This document shows, in pieces, positions 47,561-58,237 of a DNA stretch of 64,000 nucleotides. Within the stretch, counting starts at the first letter, position 1; the number at the start of each line of letters is the position of its first letter. The DNA comes from Zygnema cylindricum (taxonomy: Eukaryota > Streptophyta > Zygnematophyceae > Zygnematales > Zygnemataceae): positions 242,795 through 306,794 of the forward strand of contig JBBHKE010001800.1 of assembly GCA_037447655.1 (NCBI GenBank), given 5' to 3'. A model generated the notes under the pieces. It worked only from the letters and a program-made list of their open reading frames with translations. It was not told where the DNA came from and made no database searches. The position numbers and the translations under genes are program-made.

Positions 47561-48350
47561 AATTATGGGCAGAAGCTATAAATTGTGTAGTTGATATTTG
47601 TGTATTTTCTAGGTCTGTTTTAGGATAGAAAAAAAACATCAAAAAACATAAAATATACAATAAAATTCTGAATGCTTTCGCTGGTGAATAGTTGAATTAA
47701 ATAATCCTATTTTTAACATGAAAGATGTCAATGATTTTCACACCGACCAAAAATCTTCATTTGCTTATCATGTACGTGCGTACCAGGTCATCGTTCAACA
47801 CAACTTTTGTACTTTTTGCCGACGCCTTGTATGATACCACCTCATTTTTTTAGGGTTCCTGTTTTTACACGTGAGGAATGAGCGTTGCCAGAAAATAGTA
47901 TGACGAATGGGCAATAACAAAATTAGCGTGACAAAAGTGTATTACTAGATTTCCTTTGTATTTTCTGTTGGATTTTTGAATGCGTATATCGTGTGCGACA
48001 TTTTTTGATTTCCGTTGGTTGCCATCTTGACACGTATGCTCATTATCCAACGTGTCGCGGCTCAATGTTTTCTGTAAATGGTGATGTACCTCGCGAGGTA
48101 CATCACCATTTACAGAAACTTTTGAAGCGAATGCTTCACGAAAAAAAATCCAGCGGTCATTGCAAACTCATAGACTTTTGGAGAATATTTGCAAGATTCT
48201 CTATAATGTTGTTTTCTGCATAAAAACAAAATAAAAGTTACGGCGTAGTACGGAGAGGTCCTAATTTATGTAAAAACCTCACTTTTCGTCCAATGGAACT
48301 TCACCCTAAGTCTCCCTACAGCTACTCTGTCGGTGCATATTATAGCCCTA
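47561..48350. other. Spacer with a 50-bp perfect palindrome
   Basis: AT-rich sequence; the palindrome lies at 48069-48118. The end CTTCACCC at 48299-48306 is the mirror of the end at 38191. Confidence 0.6.
48069..48118. repeat. Perfect 50-bp palindrome
   Basis: Two 25-bp arms without spacer, centred on TCGCGA; the core is GTACCTCGCGAGGTAC. Could extrude a cruciform or bind a dimeric factor; function unknown. Confidence 0.95.
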
Positions 48351-48568
48351 TACACCGCGAATCGCTATTAGCCGTAACAAATATTTAGTGTTAAATAATA
48401 CTTAGTGTGATTAACGCTAATTGGGAATTTGGGGATTTTCAAGGAAATCAGTCACTCTAGATTGTTTTTTAGGGTTTTTAATCACTCTATTTAAGAATAT
48501 GGGTAAAAATTCAGGGGCGCCGAATTTTTAGGGGCGCGTGAATGACGATAATAGCGATCCGCGGTGTA
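48351..48568. mobile_element. MITE, family B
   Basis: TACACCGCGAATCGCTATTAG at the left, ATAGCGATCCGCGGTGTA at the right, TA-flanked, 218 bp, with the internal landmark TTCAGGGGCGCCGAATTT. No ORF. Confidence 0.85.
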
Positions 48569-49188
48569 GTTAATTTTTTTACCCCTGGGATGCTTTCACA
48601 TCTGATTTGATAACGATAACGGAGGATCTCCTTCTTGTTCACTCAAACCGACAGCTTTTGTCCGCTTTGCCACCGACTAGGTGACAGCTGGCAATCTAGA
48701 AAGGACAAACTGTTGACCAGCTAAGGTCTGCCCTGTGACGCAGCGAGTCGTCACCCTATCTGGAGGGCCTTTAACCTATACTTTACAATCTTACAGCTGA
48801 CTCGTGTCATCCGCCCGGGGAGGCAGCCACTAGGTTAGCTGCATGCCAGTCTGGATAACCTCCCATTTGTCGCATTTAACTTCATTCTCGGGCCGTCAAA
48901 TTTGTGGTCTCCAAATCTTCCGGAAGCCTTTGGCAAGCCTGGCAAGCTACGTGACATGCACAGTACAGACACTAGGTGGCTGGCCAGGTGGCCATCCTAA
49001 TGCTGACAAAAAGGAGGTTAATGTTTTCATATGCAAACTATTGAATTTATGATAAGAAAGGCTGTTTGTATCTTTTTATGGAATACTGCCAACGGGACGT
49101 GAGCGATGTTTGCCGATCTTATTTAAGATACGGTCGACAAAATTCGTCCCATGGAAACCTGGACAAAACCCAGATTTTTTGATGCTGA

Positions 49189-49470
49189 TTGTTTTGTCGG
49201 TTTTTCCGATCATCCAGGCTGGACGTATCTTTACAAGGAAGATCTCTAACCGCCAGCTGGATGAGAACTGAAGTTGTCGATCTCACAATTAATACGATTG
49301 ACAGAATACGCGTCGGTTCACTGAGTAGTTCAAAAGTAGGCATAGTTGTTCACGGCAATTTGTGTGAACGTACCGTACGCGACGAATTATACGTAACAAA
49401 CGCATTGAACCTTTTGATCAAATCGCAAAAAATCGTTAATGAATTTCCTTCCGTACTATTCCGTACATAA
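49189..49470 (+). other. Conserved 93-aa frame in repeat D, copy 1
   Basis: Identical in length to the frame at 60692-60973, with two residue changes (R-L-D versus K-L-N). No domain is recognised. Conservation follows from the near identity of the whole repeat and is not evidence of coding. Confidence 0.2.
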
Positions 49471-50445
49471 AAAACAAAAAACTATTACATAAAACGCAGT
49501 TTGCAAGTTTTTCCCGTTAAACGAGTGGTAAAAATAATAAACTCTTTATTATTTTATCACAACCTTCTTTGGCATCGGAAATTCTTCACCAATTGGTAGA
49601 CCAGTCGTTCACCTTAGGATACGTAATGCTCTCGACAAAACCGAGTTCGAATGCTACGAAGTTCATATTTTATGAAATTTCATCAGACAGACATGGCCGC
49701 CTTCTAAAATGCTTGGGAGGGAGGAGGGTAGGATAGAGGGTAGGATATGGGGAAGCGGCTTCCTCGCAGTTTCGTTTTCAATGTTCCATGGCGTCTTCTT
49801 TCAAAAAAAATTGAAGAAGACGCCCGTACAAATTTCAAACTGAACTCGCGAAATTAATGTGACGTTCAACGTCTCTTTTCGAAAATGTCCGTACATTTTC
49901 AATTATATAACGTACAACTTCCGTGGTATTCCTGTTCAGTTCACTGAACACAAAGTACCAATAAGTACGGCGCATATTTCCAGTTTTATTCCGTACATAT
50001 CTGTAAAAAATGTACAGTTACAGTAATTAGTTTACATGTTCCCGTAAATTTGCAGTTTCAGTTTACAGTAATCGCGCGATTTGAACAACTATGAAAGTAG
50101 GTAAAAGTAGGCCCTTACAAAATGCCTATTTTACGCAAAACATACAATATGACCTTAAGACCCATATTGTATAGGTCGCAAAATGAAAAAATAAAGTAAC
50201 AGGGTTGAGTTGCACATCGTTTGATAGAAAATTAAACGCATCGGACGGTCGCTGATCAAAGTAGCGATCAAAGTAGTGATCTAAGAAGATCACATGAAAA
50301 GCCCATAACACAACTTGCGCGTACCAAAGGCCTACCATAAAACGCCTACTTTTGAACTATGGTTCACTCGGGGCACTTTTTTCGGTTGGAAGCAAAAGCT
50401 ATATGGCAAGATGGGATGAACTGCAAAAATCATTGCAAAGTAATG

Positions 50446-50664
50446 TGCATCGCGAATCGCTATTAGCGTTAACAAATATTTAGTGTTGAAAAACAATTAG
50501 TGTGATTAATGCTAATTGAGAATTTGGAGATTTTAAAAGAAATTGGTCACTCTAATTTGTTTTATATGTTTTTTTACATAGAATTAATCATTCTTTTTAC
50601 GAATTTGGGTAAAAATTTAGGGGCGCCGAATTAGCGTGACTAACGCTAATAGCGATTCGCGGTG
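50446..50664. mobile_element. MITE, family B, at the end of repeat D1
   Basis: TGCATCGCGAATCGCTATTAG ... CTAATAGCGATTCGCGGTG, 219 bp, with GGGGCGCCGAATTAGCG inside. It is copied together with D (see 61950). Confidence 0.85.
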
Positions 50665-50819
50665 AACTCTATATCCTCCATGATATTTGACGTTTATAAA
50701 GAGCTAGTGAAACCTTCATGGGTCCTTCAAATAAAAGGGATTTAAAAATTATTTTGAAGCAAAATTTTAAAAGCTTCTACATTGGGGGTTTTCAACAAAC
50801 AAAGGTGAAAGAAGGTCCG

Positions 50820-51100
50820 CAGGAGGAGGAGATGAAGGCTCGACTGGTGGTGAAGGTGGAGGATAGGTGGATTCTATAGGTGGAGGAGGAGGGGAGTTAT
50901 TTGATGGGGGACGTCATAGAGGTGGGGGTGAAAGTGGAGGTGAGGGAGGTGGAGGGGAAGGAGGTGGAGGAGGGAAGGGGGGCGGAAGAGGAGGTGAGGG
51001 TGGAGGTCGTGGTGGAGAGGGCGGTGGAGGTGGCGACTTTGATGGGGGTGGACCCTTTGGTGGAGGTGGGGAAAGAGGAGGTGGTGGGGGACTTGGTGGT
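50820..51100. repeat. GGA/GGTGGA minisatellite
   Basis: Imperfect GGTGGAGG units abut the end of the 51101 LTR. Gly-rich (plus) and Thr/Ser-rich (minus) frames are translations of the repeat. Confidence 0.85.
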
Positions 51101-51547
51101 TGTTAGGATAAAATTACACAATGATAGAAGAAAAAAATAAAATAGTGCGAAAGAAAAATACTGCAAGATGAGAAGACTCCAATAAAAGTCAAATATATTT
51201 CACCGAAGCTTTTCTCCTCTTACAAAAGATAATATTCCCCCCAAACGACTAAGTCCCAAATAATCCAAACTCCTACCAAAAGGTTCTACTCTATCGCACA
51301 TCGTACAAAGGTAAGCGCGCGAACCAATCAACTTAAGGTACTAACGAAACGACATACTGTACGCTGTACTACACGAAATATAAGACCGCCATACATAAAT
51401 AAAGTATTATGCACGCAAAACCAGACCAAACTATATTCAAGCGAACAAACCACGCCAAACAAAAAAAACAAAACAACACACGCAACAACATAAATTATAT
51501 TACGACGCTCAACATAACTGAGATGTCGTTTCACAAATAACCTAACA
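51101..51547 (-). repeat. 3' LTR of the host copia element
   Basis: On the minus strand it begins TGTTAGGTTATTTG directly after the polypurine tract AAAGAGAGGGGGAT and ends TTATCCTAACA, giving TGTTAGG/CCTAACA inverted ends; 447 bp. The matching 5' LTR is not in the window because the element is cut at 60098. Confidence 0.8.
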
Positions 51548-51599
51548 ATCCCCCTCTCTTTGTGAGAACCCCATCTTAAACTAAAAATAATCATAGTTT

Positions 51600-52055
51600 A
51601 GGTCTACCCCGTAAAAGAACATCGTAGACCGCCGCCTTAGTCAACATATTTGCGGGAAAGTCGACATATTTGCCCCGCCAAAGTCGACACGTATGTAAAC
51701 TTGATTTCCTTTGCCGCAACCAAATCTCATACGAAGTACCACAAGATAAGTATATGTCTTGTTCGCTTGTGAAAGACCGGATCTTTCACAAGCGCCATCG
51801 AGCTCATGCTGTCAGTATAAATATACAGACAGCCTATCAATACGCCCAACTCACCGAGCATCTCTTTGATCCACACAGATGCTTTCGCCGTATGGCACGC
51901 CGACATATATTCGGACTCCATGAAACTTAGCGGAACCGTAGGTGGGAGCCGCGAACTCCAAGACACTACCGCGCCGCCAAAAATGAAGGCGTACCCTGAC
52001 GTGAATTTTTCGTTGTCCAAATCTCCTCCCCAATCTACGTTGTAGTAATCGATAC
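51600..52055 (-). pseudogene. copia RNase H, distal part (host element)
   Basis: NVDWGGDLDNEKFTSGYAF (first acidic residues), FMESEYMSACHTAKASVWIK (catalytic Glu region), YTDSMSSMALVKDPVFHKRT (Asp) and RDLVAAKEIKFTYVSTLAGQ form a good copia RNase H. It degrades RNA in the RNA:DNA hybrid. It is separated from its upstream pol by the nested array. Confidence 0.8.
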
Positions 52056-53151
52056 TGAAATTCTATGGGCTCCATTGCCCACAGAATTCGCAGATCCAAA
52101 AGAAGCTAATCTAGATAGTGCCAACTCCAAGTTGATATAAACCTAAATGAATGATCCCTTGACAATTAGAACCCCAATACACCTTCACCCTTGTGAAGAG
52201 AAGACCTTCTGTGTGCTCAGTTCCACCACAGAATGCAAAACTTGAATATGTGTTTTGGACAATATTCCCCACTTTGACTTTCCCACTAAATAAGTGCCAC
52301 CCTGGCACGCAAAGACTCTGACCGACTACACCCTTTTGTAGCTTGGACTCCCTTGGGTCCGCAGCAAAAAGAATCACTGAATTTGCTCACCCGAGCATTA
52401 AGTTATGGCTGGTCAAAGATGACCTTTATAGTTACTAGCTCTCTTAGAGAGAGGTACCGAAATATCACTAAGTCTTAGTCTGCCTACTCATGACTACCAA
52501 CTACTAAACCCTAGTCCAATAGGAACACTATATAGTAGAAGAAGGTATGATATGTGATGTACTTATTGTACGGCCATTGTACGACATGGTCTACAAGGTG
52601 ACATGTGCCAAATCGCGAGCCATGGTTCCTCCTCCCATCTTCTCCGGTGTCAAATATTGTGGCGCCACGTGGCACCGCGTGACGCTATCCCCAAAGGCCG
52701 CCGAAAGCTTATTGCGGGTGGCGACTGTAATGGTGGCCGTCCGATCAATTGTATTTATACGGCTTCCATTCGCTTCCATGCATCAATTGATTAATGCGCG
52801 TTTTCGTTAGTCTGCTGCGAATTCGTCCTTTCAATCAATAGTTAAATATGCGTGAAACGTCTCACGTATATCGTTTCGATAGTAGCCTAATGGATAAGGC
52901 GTTGGTCTATTTGGTAGCCTACAGACCCCGGTTCAACTCCGGCCGGCGGCAGTATTTTGCTAAAACTAGTAAAATACTTTCTAATTCATTTTGCCTCCTT
53001 CTAAATGATGCGGCAACCATGGCGTGCCTTTGGTCCTCTCTTTCTCTCTCTTTACATTCTAACTAAAATATAGAAGTGAACTATTAGTCACCTCTTTTCA
53101 ACACTCTATTTATTTTTCCAATACAGACCACAAAATACATAAATTTCAACA
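52056..53151 (-). repeat. LTR A (downstream LTR of the gag-only array)
   Basis: 1096 bp on the minus strand from TGTTGAAATT to AGAATTTCA; its outer flank is the duplication GATAC (52051-52055). It has a G-box GCCACGTGGC (52664-52673), a TATA-like CTATATAG (52528-52535) and an antisense tRNA-like sequence (52876-52951). A polypurine tract (AACAAGGGGAG) precedes it. Its U3 resembles LTR C. Confidence 0.9.
52876..52951 (+). ncRNA. tRNA-like sequence inside LTR A (antisense to the element)
   Basis: Box A TAGCCTAATGG (52883-52893) and box B GGTTCAACTCC (52930-52940) are in tRNA-like spacing. The D stem GCCT/AGGC, a GGTCT/AGACC stem and the T stem CCGG/CCGG can form. The acceptor stem does not pair and the anticodon loop is too long (14 nt), so it is not a functional tRNA but may be a pol III promoter or tRNA-derived insert. 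Sister sequences are in LTRs B (55979-56054) and C (59058-59133). Confidence 0.5.
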
Positions 53152-53388
53152 CTCCCCTTGTTTTCTAGTCTACTTTCTTTTTAACTCCCACTAAACACAA
53201 ACTTTATTTTTTTCTTTTTCTTTTTCTTCTTTCTTTTCTCCTCATAAAACTCTAAGTGAATACCCTTGTATTTAAAGATGTGTATTAGACGAACTGAAAT
53301 AATAATTACATCACACATGTTATTTTGCATGCCATTTTTCAAAAATCCGAGAAAATACTTTATCCACCTCATTTCTTTTCCATCCACA

Positions 53389-55152
53389 CTAAATCCAATT
53401 TCCCTCTTGCAATTCAAACAGCCAGCCCCATCTCCAATCTGCAACACACACCCAGATGCTAACCCTCTTACACCCAGATGCTAACCCTCTTACAGGCACA
53501 CCTTCATAAATGCCATCACTCCCATTAGTGATGTCAAACCAATTATCCCCCAAATTATCCCAAAAAACAAGTGTCCCCACTAAGTTCCTCATAAGATCTA
53601 CTTCTTCCGTACTCATATTTTTATCCATGATACTCAACCCATTTTCTGAACTTTCCTCACTCTCTCCCATGGAATTCTTTCCGCTATCACTTTCTATTTT
53701 TATTCCCAATAAATATTTCTCCTCCCCTAAACTTTTCATTAAATATCTCTTTTCTCCCATATCCTTTAAAACCCCCTCTAGTTTTACTTCTCCCCTTTCC
53801 TCCAAATCCGTTGAAGTCTCCCTTTCCAACCAATTTTCTGTTTCCAAAATATTTATAAAATTATCCTCATTATTTTTATTTTTCCCTTTTTCATTTATGT
53901 ATCCTAAATTTGACTTTCTCATTTCTAAGTCATACTTTTTACACTCTTTCACATCCTCATCATTTCTAACTCCCTCAAGTACCTCCCTTCCTCTTACTTC
54001 CCTTATACCTCCAAAAGCACATCGTTGCTTTCGTGTAATTTCTGTGTACTTCTCTCTCTTCTCCATTCTACCGATGTGAAGAAGCTCCAAAATTTCTTCA
54101 TCCTCTTCATGCTCTTCCCTTTTTTCCTCCACATCCACATTCCAACTTCTAAGTTCTTCCAAACAAGGGCATTCCTCCATATAATGACCCGGTTCTCTAC
54201 AAAAGAAGCAAACACCCTTTTTCAAAGCTCCCATTTCTTTTCCTCTCCCTCTCTTTCCACCAAAGTTCCGATAAGGTTTACCTTCGTCTTTCTTCCTCTC
54301 ATCACGCTTCCGCTCGTCACCGCCTTTCCTCTCATCACGCTTCCGCCAATCACCACCAGTTGTAAATGCATTCACCCTGTCACTTCTCCTACGAAGCTCC
54401 AAAATGCTTTCCCTCACAAGAATTATCCCTATGGTAAAGCTCCAAGTCCATGAGGAGCCATCCATTGCCTGCATACGATAAATGATGTTTTCGTACTCAT
54501 TTGGGAGTTTTATGAGTAATGTATTAATCTTTCTCTCCTCAGATTCTACATACCCCGCACTAGCAAGCTCGACATATAACGCAGCAATATCATTGCAAAA
54601 CTCTATCATGTTACCCCCTTTATAAACATAGGCCTCTATTTCCTGTTTTACTAACTGCTGCCTCTGAATAGTCTCACTTTTATAAATCTGACTTAGTGTT
54701 TCCCAGATTTCCGAAGACTTAGTTAGACTTAAAAGAGTGATAGCTATGGACTTAGACACATATCTAAGTATAAGATGTTTTGCTATAGTGTTTTTATACT
54801 CCCAAATTTTACTATCATTTTCTTCAGTTTTACTTATAACTCCTCCAAGTGGAGCTATAGCGGAGAGCTTAGCTCCCCTCACCATAAGTGTCCCTTTATC
54901 CTTCTCCCCTTTTCCCCCTTCCATGGCAATATTTTTCCCTTCACCTTCCGTTGCATTCGAAATACGGTTGGTGGTCTGGGAAGCCCAAGATGATTCTCCG
55001 TAGTGATTTCCTCCAAAGCCCGGTGGCGGACACCTCACTTGTCCCGAAACAATTCCCCATAAGTGCTTCTCGAAAAGCAATCCCTCCATTGTGAACTCCC
55101 AATAAGTGAAGTCTGTTCCATCGAACATAGGCACCTTAGATGGTGGGCCCAT
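53389..55152 (-). pseudogene. gag1 of the pol-less element, frameshifted near the C-terminus
   Basis: Same protein as gag2 up to RGLASGC, with very few substitutions, then a 22-bp tandem duplication (CACCCAGATGCTAACCCTCT..., 53449-53492) shifts the frame and ends it after about 587 residues instead of 649. The knuckle CFFCREPGHYMEEC and the helical gag domain are intact. The start ATG at 55152-55150 lies inside the PBS; an in-frame upstream Met in the LTR (55200) would add 16 residues. If translated it could still assemble. Confidence 0.8.
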
Positions 55153-55156
55153 AACC
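55141..55156 (-). promoter_or_regulatory. Primer-binding site of gag1 unit
   Basis: GGTTATGGGCCCACCA on the minus strand directly follows the LTR B end TTTCA. It is complementary to the plant initiator-Met tRNA anticodon arm (GGUGGGCCCAUAACC plus one base), not to the tRNA 3' end. That is the half-tRNA priming mode known for Drosophila copia and yeast Ty5. Confidence 0.8.
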
Positions 55157-56254
55157 TGAAATTCTATGGGCTCCATTGCCCACAGAATTCGCAGATCCAA
55201 AAGAAGCTAATCTAGATAGTGCCAACTCCAAGTTGATATAAACCCAAATGAATGATCCCTTGACAATTAGAACCCCAATACACCTTCACCCCTGTGAAGA
55301 GAAGACCTTCTGTGTGCTCAGTTCCACCACAGAATGCAAAACTTGAATATGTGTTTTGGACAATATTCCCCACTTTGACTTTCCCACTAAATAAGTGCCA
55401 CCCTGGCACGCAAAGACTCTGACCGACTACACCCTTTTGTAGCTTGGACTCCCTTGGGTCCGCAGCAAAAAGAATCACTGAATTTGCTCACCCGAGCATT
55501 AAGTTATGGCTGGTCAAAGATGACCTTTATAGTTACAAGCTCTCTTAGAGAGAGGTACCGAAATATCACTAAGTCTTAGTCTGCCTACTCATGACTACCA
55601 ACTACTAAACCCTAGTCCAATAGGAACACTATATAGTAGAAGAAGGTATGATGGGTGATGTACTTATTGTACGACCATTGTACGACAAGGTCTACAAGGT
55701 GACACCTGTCATATCGGAAGCCATGGTTCCTCCTCCCATCTTCTCCGGTATCAAATAATGTGGCGCCACGTGGCACCGCGTGACGCTATATCCGTATGCC
55801 GCCAAAAAGCTCACTTCGCGTGGCGGCTATAATTCCGGCCGTCCGATCAAAACATATTTATACGGCTTCGATTCGCTTCCATGCATCAATTGATTAATGC
55901 GCGTTTTCGTTAGTCTGCTGCGAATTGGTCCTTTGAATCAATAGGTAAATATGCGTGAAACGTCTCACGTATATCATTTCGATAGTAGCCTAATGGATAA
56001 GGCGTTGGTCTATTTGGTAGCCTACAGACCCCGGTTCAACTCCGGCCGGCGGCAGTATTTTGCTAAAACTAGTAAAATACTTTCTAATTCATTCTGCCTC
56101 CTTCTAAATGATGCGGCAACCATGGCGTGCCTTTGGTCCTCTCTTTCTCTCTCTTTACATTCTAACTAAAATATAGAAGTGAACTATTAGTCACCTCTTT
56201 TCAAAACTCTATTTATTTTTCCAATACAGACCACAAAATACATAAATTTCAACA
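55157..56254 (-). repeat. LTR B (middle LTR)
   Basis: 1098 bp, same ends as A and C; G-box at 55765-55774; tRNA-like segment 55979-56054. Between about 55690 and 55850 its sequence differs from A and C (GACACCTGTCATATCGGAAG; CCGTATGCCGCC) and matches the LTR fragment at 44.4 kb. Confidence 0.9.
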
Positions 56255-56283
56255 CTCCCCTTATTTTCTAGTCTACTTTCTTT

Positions 56284-58233
56284 TTAACTCCCACTAAACA
56301 CAAACTTTATTTTTTTCTTTTTCTTTTTCTTCTTTCTTTTCTCCTCATAAAACTCTAAGTGAATACCCTTGTATTTAAAGATGTGTATTAGATGAACTGA
56401 AATAATAATTACATCACACATGTTATTTTGCATGCCATTTTTCAAAAATCCGAGAAAATACTTTATCCACCTCATTTCTTTTCCATCCACACTAAATCCA
56501 ATTTCCCTCTTGCAATTCAAACAGCCAGCCCCATCTCCAATCTGCAACACACACCCAGATGCTAACCCTCTTATAGGCACACCTTCATAAATGCCATCAC
56601 TCCCATTAGTGATGTCAAACCAATTATCCCCCAAATTATCCCAAAAAACAAGTGTCCCCACTAAGTTCCTCATAAGATCTACTTCTTCCGTACTCATATT
56701 TTTATCCATGATACTCACCCCATTTTCTGAACTTTCCTCACTCTCTCCCATGGAATTCTTTCCGCTATCACTTTCTATTTTTATTCCCAATAAATATTTC
56801 TCCTCCCCTAAACTTTTCATTAAATATCTCTTTTCTCCCCTATCCTTTAAAACCCCCTCTAGTTTTACTTCTCCCCTTTCCTCCAAATCCGTTGAAGTCT
56901 CCCTTTCCAACCAATTTTCTGTTTCCAAAATATTTATAAAATTATCCTCATTATTTTTATTTTTCCCTTTTTCATTTATGTATCCTAAATTTGACTTTCT
57001 CATTTCTAAGTCAAACTTTTTACACTCTTTCACATCCTCATCATTTCTAACTCCCTCAAGTACCTCCCTTCCTCTTACTTCCCTTATACCTCCAAAAGCA
57101 CATCGTTGCTTTCGTGTAATTTCTGTGTACTTCTCTCTCTTCTCCATTCTACCGATGTGAAGAAGCTCCAAAATTTCTTCATCTTCTTCATGCTCTTCCC
57201 TTTTTTCCTCCACATCCACATTCCAACTTCTAAGTTCTTCCAAACAAGGGCATTCCTCCATATAATGACCCGGTTCTCTACAAAAGAAGCAAACACCCTT
57301 TTTCAAAGCTCCCATTTCTTTTCCTCTCCCTCTCTTTCCACCAAAGTTCCGATAAGGTTTACCTTCGTCTTTCTTCCTCTCATCACGCTTCCGCTCGTCA
57401 CCGCCTTTCCTCTCATCACGCTTCCGCCAATCACCACCAGTTGTAAATGCATTCACCCTGTCACTTCTCCTACGAAGCTCCAAAATGCTTTCCCTCACAA
57501 GAATTATCCCTATGGTAAAGCTCCAAGTCCATGAGGAGCCATCCATTGCCTGCATACGATAAATGATGTTTTCGTACTCATTTGGGAGTTTTATGAGTAA
57601 TGTATTAATCTTTCTCTCCTCAGATTCTACATACCCCGCACTAGCAAGCTCGACATATAACGCAGCAATATCATTGCAAAACTCTATCATGTTACCCCCT
57701 TTATAAACATAGGCCTCTATTTCCTGTTTTACTAACTGTTGCCTCTGAATAGTCTCACTTTTATAAATCTGACTTAGTGTTTCCCAGATTTCCGAAGACT
57801 TAGTTAGACTTAAAAGAGTGATAGCTATGGACTTAGACACATATCTAAGTATAAGATGTTTTGCTATAGTGTTTTTATACTCCCAAATTTTACTATCATT
57901 TTTTTCAGTTTTACTTATAACTCCTCCAAGTGGAGCTATAGCGGAGAGCTTAGCTCCCCTCACCATAAGTGTCCCTTTATCCTTCTCCCCTTTTCCCCCT
58001 TCCATGGCAATATTTTTCCCTTCACCTTCCGTTGCATTCGAAATACGGTTGGTGGTCTGGGAAGCCCAAGATGATTCTCCGTAGTGATTTCCTCCAAAGC
58101 CCGGTGGCGGACACCTCACTTGTCCCGAAACAATTCCCCATAAGTGCTTCTCGAAAAGCAATCCCTCCATTGTGAACTCCCAATAAGTGAAGTCTGTTCC
58201 ATCGAACATAGGCACCTTAGATGGTGGGCCCAT
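56284..58233 (-). CDS. gag2: intact 649-aa Gag with CCHC knuckle and long C-terminal extension
   Basis: Start ATG (58233-58231) lies in the PBS; the frame also extends 16 codons into the LTR. Residues about 8-240 form the Ty1/copia-type gag helical region (FDGTDFTYWEFTMEGLL, LTKSSEIWETLSQIY, LIKLPNEYENIIYRM). A basic RDERK-rich stretch (about 265-310) precedes the knuckle C315-x2-C318-x4-H323-x4-C328. About 320 further residues follow: an acidic/Lys-rich linker, then a compact part (GTLVFWDNLGDNWFDITNGS, GDGAGCLNCKREIGFSVDGK) of no known family, ending in a Lys run. This is longer than usual copia Gag before protease. It would package element RNA into particles using a partner's pol. Confidence 0.85.
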   Translation of the reverse strand: MGPPSKVPMFDGTDFTYWEFTMEGLLFEKHLWGIVSGQVRCPPPGFGGNHYGESSWASQTTNRISNATEGEGKNIAMEGGKGEKDKGTLMVRGAKLSAIAPLGGVISKTEKNDSKIWEYKNTIAKHLILRYVSKSIAITLLSLTKSSEIWETLSQIYKSETIQRQQLVKQEIEAYVYKGGNMIEFCNDIAALYVELASAGYVESEERKINTLLIKLPNEYENIIYRMQAMDGSSWTWSFTIGIILVRESILELRRRSDRVNAFTTGGDWRKRDERKGGDERKRDERKKDEGKPYRNFGGKRGRGKEMGALKKGVCFFCREPGHYMEECPCLEELRSWNVDVEEKREEHEEDEEILELLHIGRMEKREKYTEITRKQRCAFGGIREVRGREVLEGVRNDEDVKECKKFDLEMRKSNLGYINEKGKNKNNEDNFINILETENWLERETSTDLEERGEVKLEGVLKDRGEKRYLMKSLGEEKYLLGIKIESDSGKNSMGESEESSENGVSIMDKNMSTEEVDLMRNLVGTLVFWDNLGDNWFDITNGSDGIYEGVPIRGLASGCVLQIGDGAGCLNCKREIGFSVDGKEMRWIKYFLGFLKNGMQNNMCDVIIISVHLIHIFKYKGIHLEFYEEKRKKKKKKKKIKFVFSGS

Positions 58234-58237
58234 AACC
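58222..58237 (-). promoter_or_regulatory. Primer-binding site of gag2 unit
   Basis: The same 16-base GGTTATGGGCCCACCA follows the LTR C end. Its ATG, the complement of the CAU anticodon, is the candidate gag start codon. Confidence 0.8.

Larger units (their letters stand above)
48599..50664. repeat. Long direct repeat D, copy 1
   Basis: A 2.07-kb segment matching 60099-62170. The first ~400 bp are visibly diverged; from about 49000 it is almost identical. It ends in a family-B MITE (50446-50664). It contains a conserved 93-codon plus frame (49189-49470) of unknown meaning. No terminal repeats of its own were found. Confidence 0.85.

Noticed and set aside
49189-49470. 93-aa conserved protein in repeat D
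   Set aside because: The whole repeat is nearly identical, so conservation of this frame carries no coding signal; kept only as a low-confidence note.
50867-51166. Gly-rich protein (plus) or Thr/Ser-rich protein (minus)
   Set aside because: Both are readings of the GGTGGA minisatellite next to an LTR; no splice sites or non-repetitive sequence.
52040-52099. gag start joined to RNase H as a spliced or reverse-transcribed message
   Set aside because: The joint looked like CAG|GT splicing, but 52056 is the end of LTR A, and GATAC flanks the array on both sides, with RNase H resuming in frame. Simple insertion explains it.
52876-52951. Functional tRNA gene
   Set aside because: A and B boxes are present, but the acceptor stem does not pair and the anticodon loop has 14 nt.
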